Source: Clostridia bacterium
Lineage (GTDB): Bacteria > Bacillota > Clostridia > Oscillospirales > CAG-272
Direction: 5' to 3'
Assembly (NCBI GenBank): GCA_900753285.1
Contig: CAADYN010000293.1
Coordinates: forward strand, 1 to 5,165
Length of the DNA stretch: 5,165 nucleotides
The notes under the pieces are model-generated. The model had not been told where the DNA came from. It did no database searches and saw only the letters and a list, made by a program, of their open reading frames with translations. This document shows, piece by piece, positions 1-5,165 of the stretch. A program made the position numbers and the translations under genes. The first letter of the stretch is position 1. Each line of letters opens with the position of its first letter.

Positions 1-48
1 GAGGGGCGTGTGGTACACACCATACGGGTTCAAGTCCCGTTTTCCGCA
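1..48 (+). tRNA. tRNA-Leu, 3' part only (cut by window start)
   Basis: This is the 3' portion of a class II (long variable arm) tRNA. The variable arm forms a 5-bp stem, 8-12 with 16-20, closed by a GTA loop. The T arm is a perfect 5-bp stem (24-28 with 36-40) around the standard TTCAAGT loop. The acceptor 3' strand is 41-47 (TTTCCGC) and the discriminator is A48. No CCA is encoded, so the tail would be added by the nucleotidyltransferase. The missing 5' acceptor strand should read GCGGAAA. A long variable arm with discriminator A and a G1-C72/C2-G71 acceptor end favours Leu: bacterial Ser tRNAs usually carry discriminator G, and Tyr tRNAs usually start GG. The anticodon lies outside the window, so the isoacceptor cannot be named. 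That it is a class II tRNA is nearly certain; the Leu assignment is an inference. Confidence 0.8.
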
Positions 49-49
49 T

Positions 50-89
50 AAAGCAGATTCAGAAATGGGTCTGCTTTTTCTTTTTCTTT
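50..89 (+). terminator. Intrinsic terminator of the tRNA gene
   Basis: Bases 50-57 (AAAGCAGA) pair perfectly with 70-77 (TCTGCTTT). The stem can extend by two T-G wobbles and a C-G pair (58-60 with 67-69), leaving a 6-base loop at 61-66. A T-rich tract interrupted by single C residues follows (75-89). It begins two bases after the tRNA discriminator, so it ends the tRNA transcript and separates it from the downstream operon. Confidence 0.85.
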
Positions 90-128
90 GACGATTTCGT
101 AAAAAATCATACCTTATATAGAATGCTC

Positions 129-157
129 TTTACTTTTCCGCTCTTTTCGTGTATAAT
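129..157 (+). promoter_or_regulatory. Sigma-A-type promoter of the NusG_II-GxT-apbE-miaB run
   Basis: A perfect -10 box TATAAT lies at 152-157. A 4/6 match to the -35 box (TTTACT, 129-134) stands 17 bp upstream, in a T-rich stretch. Transcription would start near 163-165, leaving a leader of about 28-30 nt that carries the GGAGG site at 182-186. It lies between the tRNA terminator and the first gene, which is where an operon promoter is expected. No operator palindrome or riboswitch-sized leader is visible. Confidence 0.65.
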
Positions 158-181
158 ATCATAGTATTATTGTGTTTTCAC

Positions 182-186
182 GGAGG
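182..186 (+). promoter_or_regulatory. Shine-Dalgarno site that fixes the start of the first gene
   Basis: GGAGG lies 6 nt before GTG 193. The longer in-frame reading from GTG 172 would place this strong site inside the coding region. It would also put the start only about 8 nt after the predicted transcription start, with no ribosome binding site of its own. ATG 188 is out of frame and too close to the site. GTG 193 is therefore the preferred start. Confidence 0.8.
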
Positions 187-192
187 AATGCT

Positions 193-567
193 GTGCTGCC
201 GTCGAAAAAGATAACAAAACGCGATATTCTGCTCATTTTTTTCGTGATTATCCTCGGCGCCCTTCTCCTGCTTCCGAAAAGTTTTGCAGGAAAAGCGGGA
301 GAGCGCGTCATAGTGAGCTGCGACGGCACTGTGATGAGTTACAGCTTAAAAAACGACGGCGAATACAGCATTGTCTCGGGAGAATATCACTACGTTCTGC
401 GGGTGGAAAACGGAGAAGCAGCTGTAACATATTCCGACTGTCCCGACAAGGTCTGCGTGAGAAGCGGGAGAATATCCCATTCCGGCGAGTCGATTGTGTG
501 CATCCCGGGACATCTTGTTGTGACAGTCTCCGGCACGGATGAAAGCTCTGACGGAACGGTCGGATAA
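193..567 (+). CDS. Membrane-anchored NusG domain II protein (EetA-like)
   Basis: The protein has 124 residues from GTG 193. Its basic N-terminus (KKITKR, residues 5-10) precedes one hydrophobic segment (about 12-29). By the positive-inside rule, residues from about 30 onward face the outside. The rest matches the stand-alone NusG_II (DUF1312) family, including the signature around 82-106: DCPDKVC, then SGRIS, then IVCIPG. Cysteines are at 43, 83, 88 and 103; the last three are the family's conserved ones and could bind a metal or form disulfides. Despite the name it lacks the NGN and KOW domains of the NusG elongation factor. Proteins of this type occur beside Gx transporter and ApbE genes, and EetA of the Listeria extracellular electron transfer locus is, as I recall, of this kind. 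A role in extracytoplasmic electron transfer is inferred from this context. It is first in the operon, 9 bp before the next gene. Confidence 0.85.
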   Translation: MLPSKKITKRDILLIFFVIILGALLLLPKSFAGKAGERVIVSCDGTVMSYSLKNDGEYSIVSGEYHYVLRVENGEAAVTYSDCPDKVCVRSGRISHSGESIVCIPGHLVVTVSGTDESSDGTVG

Positions 568-576
568 GGGGGAAAT

Positions 577-1080
577 ATGCGCACCGATGCAAAGACGAAA
601 CGGCTGGCTTTTGACGCGGCGTTTGTTTGTCTCGCGCTTGCCCTGTCGTATCTCGAGAGCTTTCTGCCGCCGTTTGTTTTCCCCGGAGCTAAGCTGGGGC
701 TGACGAACATTGCGCTGACTGTTTGTGCCTACCGTTATTTTGTGACCGACGCGGCGGCTGTGTCGTTTTGCCGTATTCTCATCTCGTTCCTGCTGTTCGG
801 GAATGTTACATCGCTTCTTTTCTCCCTCTTCGGCTCGGCGCTGTCTCTTCTGACCCTTGCCGTGCTGAAAAAACACAACCTCGGGCTCAGCTTCATCGGA
901 ATATCCGTCCTGTGCGCGCTCTCACATAATGCAGGACAGCTCGCAGCCGCATATATCACCGCAGGGGGGGCAGTGCTTTCGTATGCTCCCGTGCTTGTGT
1001 TCGCGTCGGCTGTGTTCGGTGCGCTGTGCGGATTCCTCATCACGCTGATTCCGGACAAAATATTCAAAAACGAGGTATAA
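577..1080 (+). CDS. Gx transporter family membrane protein (Hpre_diP_synt_I; EetB-like)
   Basis: This is a polytopic membrane protein of 167 residues with about five or six hydrophobic helices, the family's usual size. Family hallmarks are visible: SYLESFLPP (24-32), GAKLGLTNI (37-45), an intramembrane Arg66 with FG at 74-75, and SHNAGQL (116-122). The family is often annotated 'heptaprenyl diphosphate synthase component I', but it has no prenyl-synthase aspartate-rich motifs and resembles ECF-type substrate-binding membrane subunits. NCBI calls it Gx transporter; EetB of the Listeria flavin electron-transfer locus is, to my knowledge, a relative. The substrate is unknown; a flavin, quinone precursor or electron-transfer role is inferred from the flanking genes. 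A GGGGG site (568-572) precedes ATG 577. A run of seven G at 964-970 encodes Gly130-Gly131 and could be slippage-prone. The gene ends 2 bp before apbE, so the two are probably translationally coupled. Confidence 0.88.
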   Translation: MRTDAKTKRLAFDAAFVCLALALSYLESFLPPFVFPGAKLGLTNIALTVCAYRYFVTDAAAVSFCRILISFLLFGNVTSLLFSLFGSALSLLTLAVLKKHNLGLSFIGISVLCALSHNAGQLAAAYITAGGAVLSYAPVLVFASAVFGALCGFLITLIPDKIFKNEV

Positions 1081-1082
1081 TT

Positions 1083-2129
1083 ATGCTGACCTCAAAATAC
1101 AGCAAAAGGCTTGTTTCGCTTCTGCTTTCGTTTGCAGCCGTGCTTCTTGTGCTCTCATCCTGTGCAAAAAACGGAGAGGGCGGAGAGTACGCGGAATACA
1201 ACTACTTTATAATGGACACCTACGTCACAATAAAGCTCGCGCGGGAAAAGGACGGAGCGGCTCTCGGCAAAGATTATCTTGACTCTGCCGCCGCACAATG
1301 CTCGAAGATACTCGTCGACATAGACTCAGCCATATCGAGCCACAACGAAAACAGCGACGTGTACCGACTGAACTCCGACTACGACTATATCCTCTCAGCC
1401 GACGACAAAATGCTCTCCCTGCTCGATACCGCGGAAACTGTGGCGGAGCTGACAAACGGCGCGTATGACTACACCCTCGGATGTCTGACGGAGCTGTGGG
1501 ACGTCACACACAACACGACGCCGCCGAGCGAGACGAAAATTAACGAAGCTCTTTCCCACTGCGGAAGGGACAAAATAAAGATAACCGGAAAGAGAATATC
1601 AAAGCTTGACCTTTCGGTGAAAATAGACTTTGGCGGTATCGGCAAGGGAATGGCGGCTCAGCAGCTCCTCGAATACCTTGACACTACCGACGTGGAATAC
1701 GGACTTGTCTCGGTCGGCGGCAACATCGGAGTGTTCGGAAAGAAGCCGGGCGGCGAGGACTACAAAATCGGAATACGCGACCCGCACGACACCTCTGACG
1801 TGATAGGCTACTGCTACCTCGGCTCGGGATTTGTGTCTGTTTCCGGTGACTACGAGAGATATTTCGAGTATGACGGAAAGAGATACCACCACATTATAGA
1901 CCCGAAAACAGGATATCCGGCGGAGTCTGGACTGTCAAGCGTCGCGGTAATCTCGTCAAACGGAGCAGCTGCCGACGCACTCTCGACCGCGCTTTTCGTC
2001 ATGGGAGCGGACAAGGCTCTTGAGTTCTACAACGAGGGTAAAATCTCCTTTGAAGCCGTTATGGTAAAAAGCGACGGAGAGATAGTTTTAACTCCCGGCA
2101 TCGCGGAGAAATTTGAAATAAAGAAGTAA
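1083..2129 (+). CDS. apbE: ApbE lipoprotein, FAD:protein FMN transferase
   Basis: The protein has 348 residues and transfers FMN from FAD onto Ser/Thr of exported redox proteins, using Mg2+, outside the cell membrane. A lipoprotein signal is clear: basic start (KYSKR), hydrophobic core (10-24), then lipobox LSSC with the lipidated Cys at 27. ApbE motifs in order are MDTYVTI (44-50), DFGGIGKG (182-189), SVGGNIGVFG (210-219), SGDYERYF (254-261), HHIIDPKTGYP (269-279) and AADALSTALFVMG (296-308); the last holds the Asp and Thr of the metal site. No key motif appears lost and the length is typical. I chose ATG 1083 because GAGG (1072-1075) lies 7 nt upstream and the lipoprotein signal then begins at once. 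The in-frame ATG at 1026 would add 19 polar residues lying inside the upstream gene. No acceptor with an FMN_bind-type flavinylation motif is encoded here, so its target is elsewhere. Close relatives are named fmnB in Listeria. Confidence 0.95.
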   Translation: MLTSKYSKRLVSLLLSFAAVLLVLSSCAKNGEGGEYAEYNYFIMDTYVTIKLAREKDGAALGKDYLDSAAAQCSKILVDIDSAISSHNENSDVYRLNSDYDYILSADDKMLSLLDTAETVAELTNGAYDYTLGCLTELWDVTHNTTPPSETKINEALSHCGRDKIKITGKRISKLDLSVKIDFGGIGKGMAAQQLLEYLDTTDVEYGLVSVGGNIGVFGKKPGGEDYKIGIRDPHDTSDVIGYCYLGSGFVSVSGDYERYFEYDGKRYHHIIDPKTGYPAESGLSSVAVISSNGAAADALSTALFVMGADKALEFYNEGKISFEAVMVKSDGEIVLTPGIAEKFEIKK

Positions 2130-2138
2130 GGATATATA

Positions 2139-3542
2139 ATGCAAGAGAACTATATTGAAGCAAAGATAATAGACAACGAGGTCGCGCCTCAGCTGAAGCT
2201 TGCCGAGAGGGTGAAGAAGCTCGTCAGGGAGGGCGGGGAGAAGAAATATTACATCCAGACCTTCGGATGCCAGCAGAACGAAGCGGACAGCGAAAGACTT
2301 GCCGGCTACTGCACCATGATGGGATATACTCCCGCAGACAAGCCGGAGGACGCAAAGCTGATACTCGTCAACACCTGCGCAGTCCGTGAGCACGCGGAGA
2401 AGAAAGCGCTTTCGATAATCGGACAGTACAAGCACATCAAGGACGCCGATCCTTCCGTTGTGATAGGTGTCGGCGGATGCATGGTAACGCAGAAAAGCCG
2501 CGCGGACAAGCTGAAAATGAGCTATCCCTACGTCTCGTTCACCTTTGACACGGGAGCAATACACCGCATACCCGAGCTTGTGCTGAACGCTCTCGAAGGC
2601 GGAAAACGCTCGTTTGTGCTCAGCGAGGAGTGGAAGATAGACGAGGGAGTGCCGCTGAACCGCTCATCAAAGCATATGGCATGGCTGTCTATAATGTATG
2701 GCTGCAACAATTTCTGCACATACTGCATTGTACCGTATGTCAGAGGACGAGAGAGAAGCCGCTCTACCGAGGATATCTTAGCGGAGGCAAGGCAGCTCAT
2801 CGACGGCGGGGCAAAGGACATCACGCTGCTCGGACAGAACGTCAACTCCTACAAAGGCGAGAACGGCGAGAGCATTGCCGACCTTATGAGAAAGATATGC
2901 GCGCTTGAGGGGGATTTCCGCCTGAGATTCATGACGAGCCACCCTAAGGACGCGTCGGAGGAATTATTCCGTGTCATGGCGGAGGAAGAAAAGGTGGTAA
3001 AGCACTTCCATCTCCCGCTGCAATCCGGTTCGGACAAGATTCTGCACGACATGAACCGCCGCTACACCACGGAAGCATACCTCGAAAAAATCGCAAGACT
3101 GCGCGAGCTTGTGCCTGACGTTTCGCTGACATCCGATATAATCGTAGGCTTCCCCGGAGAGACGGAGGAGGACTTTGAAGGCACGCTTGATATGCTCGAG
3201 AAGGTCAGATACGACATGATTTTCTCGTTCATCTACTCCCCGAGAGAAGGAACCCCGGCGGCGAAAATGGAGCAGGTTCCGCATGAAGTGTCTACCGCGA
3301 GATTCGAGAGAATGCTGAAGCTGCAAAACGCGATATCCGACGAGAAGAACGAGCGGTTTGTCGGCAGAACCATGCGCATACTCGCCGAGGGAGAGAGCAA
3401 AACCGACCCCGATATGCTGACAGGCAGGGGAGACTGCGTCCGTCCTATACATTTCCGCGCACCGAAGGAGAAGATAGGTTCGTTTGTCGACGTTAAGATA
3501 ACGGGAGCGGAAACGTTCTGCATGCACGGCGAAATGATTTAA
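2139..3542 (+). CDS. miaB: tRNA-2-methylthio-N6-dimethylallyladenosine synthase MiaB
   Basis: This radical-SAM methylthiotransferase of 467 residues converts i6A37 to ms2i6A37 in tRNAs reading UNN codons. The N-terminal MTTase domain (about 37-150) has the three ligands of the auxiliary 4Fe-4S cluster: Cys44 (QTFGCQQNEAD), Cys80 (NTCAVRE) and Cys114 (GGCM). The radical-SAM core carries the CxxxCxxC motif as CNNFCTYC (Cys189, 193, 196), followed by IVPYVRGRERSR, which is characteristic of MiaB. Further core motifs are LGQNVNSY (231-238), HLPLQSGSD (291-299) and IIVGFPGET (334-342). A C-terminal TRAM domain spans roughly 402-467. The 36-residue N-terminal extension is common in Firmicute MiaB. 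TAAGGA (2127-2132), overlapping the apbE stop codon, sits 6 nt before ATG 2139, so it is probably cotranscribed with apbE. RimO and MtaB are less likely given the GCNNFCTYC context and the mutS neighbourhood. All catalytic residues are present. Confidence 0.97.
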   Translation: MQENYIEAKIIDNEVAPQLKLAERVKKLVREGGEKKYYIQTFGCQQNEADSERLAGYCTMMGYTPADKPEDAKLILVNTCAVREHAEKKALSIIGQYKHIKDADPSVVIGVGGCMVTQKSRADKLKMSYPYVSFTFDTGAIHRIPELVLNALEGGKRSFVLSEEWKIDEGVPLNRSSKHMAWLSIMYGCNNFCTYCIVPYVRGRERSRSTEDILAEARQLIDGGAKDITLLGQNVNSYKGENGESIADLMRKICALEGDFRLRFMTSHPKDASEELFRVMAEEEKVVKHFHLPLQSGSDKILHDMNRRYTTEAYLEKIARLRELVPDVSLTSDIIVGFPGETEEDFEGTLDMLEKVRYDMIFSFIYSPREGTPAAKMEQVPHEVSTARFERMLKLQNAISDEKNERFVGRTMRILAEGESKTDPDMLTGRGDCVRPIHFRAPKEKIGSFVDVKITGAETFCMHGEMI

Positions 3543-3588
3543 GCTAAAAAAATTTATTATATAAAGATTCTGAAAGGAAAGAAACACA

Positions 3589-4008
3589 ATGGAAGAAAAG
3601 CTCACACCCGAAATGAAAGAGGTCATCGCAAAGCTCGGAGAACTCGTTAAGGCTGACGAAAGATGCACGAGAATCCAGTCCACCATATCTGACTACGAGC
3701 ATTCGGAAGAACTCACCGCGCTCATCGGAGAATACAACACTCAGCAGAACCTTCTTGCCGACGCTTACAACAAGCCCGAGGGAGACCAGACCGCAAGCGA
3801 AGAGTTCAAGTCCGCTGTTCAGGCAAGAATCGACGCGCTCTACGACCAGATTACAACTCATCCCGTATACACAGCTTACGTAGCGGCGAAGAACGAGTTT
3901 GACGCGCTCACACAGGAGATCTACACGGAGCTTCAGTTCGTTATCACAGGCGAACGTCCCTGCTCACACGACTGCTCCTCCTGCGGCGGCTCCTGCGGCT
4001 GTCACTGA
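3589..4008 (+). CDS. YlbF/YmcA-family regulator with Cys-rich C-terminal tail
   Basis: This is a small, helical, charged cytoplasmic protein of 139 residues. The body (about 5-120) resembles the Com_YlbF family: an N-terminal helix with AKLGELVKADE (14-24), a central helix pair, and HPVYTAYVAAKNEFDALTQE near 91-110. Relatives YlbF and YmcA of Bacillus act with YaaT in the Y-complex, which carries 4Fe-4S clusters and steers RNase Y mRNA processing, competence, sporulation and biofilm formation. The last 15 residues hold five cysteines (125, 129, 132, 136, 138) and two histidines (127, 139), in a pattern suited to Fe-S or zinc binding; another Cys is at 26. The position between miaB and mutS matches YmcA in Bacillus, supporting the assignment. 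AAAGGA (3573-3578) lies 10 nt before ATG 3589, slightly long spacing. Whether it is the YlbF or the YmcA paralogue cannot be decided from this window. Confidence 0.85.
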   Translation: MEEKLTPEMKEVIAKLGELVKADERCTRIQSTISDYEHSEELTALIGEYNTQQNLLADAYNKPEGDQTASEEFKSAVQARIDALYDQITTHPVYTAYVAAKNEFDALTQEIYTELQFVITGERPCSHDCSSCGGSCGCH

Positions 4009-4037
4009 GTTTCAGACAGGACAAATATTCTATAAAC

Positions 4038-4043
4038 TATAAT
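4038..4043 (+). promoter_or_regulatory. Possible -10 box of a secondary mutS promoter
   Basis: A perfect TATAAT lies in the AT-rich 55-bp gap before mutS. The upstream -35 is poor: CAGACA (4013-4018) at a 19-bp spacing is the best I find. Transcription would start near 4050, at the AGAGG ribosome binding site, leaving a very short leader. AT-rich gaps give such matches by chance, so this is tentative. Confidence 0.25.
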
Positions 4044-4063
4044 TAACACAGAGGTTTTTTCGC

Positions 4064-5165
4064 ATGACCCCGATGATGCAGCAGTATTTTGAAATAAAAA
4101 ATCAATATCCGGACTATATCCTCATGTACCGTCTCGGCGACTTTTACGAGATGTTTTATGAGGACGCGCAGACGGCTTCGGCAGAGCTTGACTTGACCCT
4201 GACCGGACGAGACTGCGGCGAAGAGGATCGTGCGCCCATGTGCGGAGTTCCGTATCATTCGTGCGAGCCGTACATCGGAAAGCTCATCGAAAAGGGTTAC
4301 AAGGTTGCTATCTGCGAACAGATGGAAGACCCGAAGCTGGCGAAAAACCTTGTTAAGCGTGAGGTTACGAGGATAATAACCCCCGGAACGCTCATCGAAA
4401 CAGACCTGCTCAACGAAAGAGCAAACAACTACCTTGCAACAATCTACTTTGACGGAAGCTCAATAGGAATGTGCTTCTCGGATATCTCCACCGCGTTCAT
4501 GACGGCGACTGCCTTCCGCGACAGATATTCCGAGGAGGACGTTATAAATGAGCTTTCCACGTATTCCCCGCGCGAGATAATATTAAGCTGCGCCGCGAAA
4601 TCACTCCCGAAGGTAGCGGAGCACGTCAAAAAGCGCATGAAGGTACTGCTCACCGAAGCCGCGACGGACTATTTTGACCCTGACGAGGCTATAGAGCGCG
4701 CGGAAAAGCAGTTCTCGACCGATTCCACCGCAGGCAGACCGCGTTCGGCTGTTATTGCAGTGGGAGCGGCGCTGAAATACATTGCCGAAACTCAGAAAAC
4801 CGACATTTCCTATCTGAAAAAGCTGTCGTTCTACGATTCTTCCGCTTATCTTGAGATGGATCTTTCCACAAGGCGGAATCTGGAGCTTTGCGAGACAATG
4901 CTGACAAAGGAAAAGCGCGGTTCACTTCTCTGGGTGCTCGACAAATGTGAGACTTCCATGGGCGCGAGACTTATCAGGCAGTGGATAGAGCACCCGCTCA
5001 CAAACGCCGCCGAGATAATCTCACGACAGGAAGCGGTCGCCGAGCTTGTGGACAACTTCATGCTGCGCGAGGAGATACGTGAAAAGCTCACTTCGGTTCT
5101 TGACCTTGAAAGACTTGTGACAAAGGTGTCCTACGGTACGGCAGGTGCGCGCGACCTCAGAGCTA
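4064..5165 (+). CDS. mutS: DNA mismatch repair protein MutS, N-terminal part (cut by window end)
   Basis: The frame is open from ATG 4064 to the window edge, giving 367 codons plus one base, about 40% of a typical 850-900-residue MutS. MutS binds mismatches and small loops as a dimer and recruits MutL. The N-terminal mismatch-recognition domain shows LGDFYEMF (24-31); its Phe27-x-Glu29 is the mismatch-contacting pair and identifies MutS1 rather than MutS2. Next come APMCGVPYH and CEQMEDP, then TRIITPGT at the end of domain I. The connector domain (roughly 120-240) follows, and then the start of the core domain with DLSTRRNLEL (266-275) and MGARLIRQWIEHPL (299-312). The clamp, ATPase and dimerisation parts lie beyond the window. 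AGAGG (4050-4054) lies 9 nt before ATG 4064; in-frame ATG codons at 4073 and 4076 have poorer spacing. It follows the YlbF-family gene by 55 bp with no terminator between them. I found no frameshift or internal stop. Confidence 0.95.
   Translation, partial: MTPMMQQYFEIKNQYPDYILMYRLGDFYEMFYEDAQTASAELDLTLTGRDCGEEDRAPMCGVPYHSCEPYIGKLIEKGYKVAICEQMEDPKLAKNLVKREVTRIITPGTLIETDLLNERANNYLATIYFDGSSIGMCFSDISTAFMTATAFRDRYSEEDVINELSTYSPREIILSCAAKSLPKVAEHVKKRMKVLLTEAATDYFDPDEAIERAEKQFSTDSTAGRPRSAVIAVGAALKYIAETQKTDISYLKKLSFYDSSAYLEMDLSTRRNLELCETMLTKEKRGSLLWVLDKCETSMGARLIRQWIEHPLTNAAEIISRQEAVAELVDNFMLREEIREKLTSVLDLERLVTKVSYGTAGARDLRA

Noticed and set aside
88..120. TTGACG (88-93) with downstream TATATA as an additional promoter
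   Set aside because: The nearest TA-rich hexamers give spacers of about 20-21 bp, and the -35-like match lies partly in the terminator T tract. The 129-157 promoter is much better.
546..567. Possible ApbE flavinylation site (SGTDESS) at the C-terminus of the NusG_II protein
   Set aside because: The known target motif is of the form (D/S)GA-T-(S/T)-x-(S/T), with Thr in the fourth position. Here Thr is third and Ala is missing, and the tail looks like a disordered end rather than an FMN_bind fold.
577..1080. Literal heptaprenyl diphosphate synthase subunit
   Set aside because: The family name is inherited from annotation. The protein is a polytopic membrane protein without aspartate-rich prenyltransferase motifs, and no catalytic component II gene is adjacent.
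2139..3542. RimO or MtaB instead of MiaB
   Set aside because: The GCNNFCTYC motif followed by IVPYVRGRERSR, the TRAM domain and the miaB-ymcA-mutS gene order fit MiaB best.
3543..3588. TATAAA-like -10 (3560-3565) in the gap before the YlbF-family gene
   Set aside because: No -35-like hexamer stands 16-18 bp upstream, and the whole gap is AT-rich, so chance is the simpler explanation.
2964..3686. Long minus-strand open frame (240 codons) opposite the 3' part of miaB and the start of the YlbF-family gene
   Set aside because: It lies antisense to a gene with full MiaB motifs, has no family resemblance and crosses two genuine plus-strand genes. It is best explained as a codon-bias shadow, as are the other minus-strand frames such as 346-876 and 2088-2564.

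Overview
The window looks like chromosomal DNA of a low- to mid-GC Firmicute, most likely an anaerobic member of class Clostridia (Oscillospirales-like). This rests on family content (NusG domain II protein, Gx transporter, MiaB, YlbF-family protein, MutS), mixed codon use with many ATA (Ile) and AGA (Arg) codons beside GC-ending codons, and strong GGAGG-type ribosome binding sites. The taxonomic placement is an inference. All recognised genes lie on the + strand.

Layout. Bases 1-48 are the 3' end of a class II tRNA, probably tRNA-Leu, followed directly by an intrinsic terminator (50-89). A sigma-A-type promoter (129-157) then starts a tightly packed run: a membrane-anchored NusG domain II protein (193-567), a Gx transporter / 'heptaprenyl diphosphate synthase component I' family membrane protein (577-1080), an ApbE lipoprotein, FAD:protein FMN transferase (1083-2129), and miaB (2139-3542). 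The gaps between them are 9, 2 and 9 bp. A YlbF/YmcA-family protein with a cysteine-rich tail (3589-4008) and the first 367 codons of mutS (4064 to the window edge) follow with gaps of 46 and 55 bp. No terminator is visible between any of these genes, so one long transcript is plausible, with a possible secondary promoter just before mutS.

Functional reading. The first three genes form an extracytoplasmic flavin/redox cassette. The NusG_II and Gx-transporter proteins resemble the EetA and EetB components of the flavin-based extracellular electron transfer locus of Listeria, and ApbE is the enzyme that attaches FMN covalently to exported proteins. No obvious FMN-accepting protein, NADH dehydrogenase or quinone-biosynthesis gene is in the window, so the acceptor must lie elsewhere. 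The second half is the housekeeping order miaB - ylbF/ymcA-like - mutS, also known from Bacillus: tRNA A37 methylthiolation, a Y-complex-like RNA-processing regulator, and mismatch repair. The junction of the redox cassette with this conserved block, and the Cys-rich tail of the YlbF-family protein, are the points most worth a second look. I see no mobile element, CRISPR array or phage gene, and no clear sign of an entirely new system.
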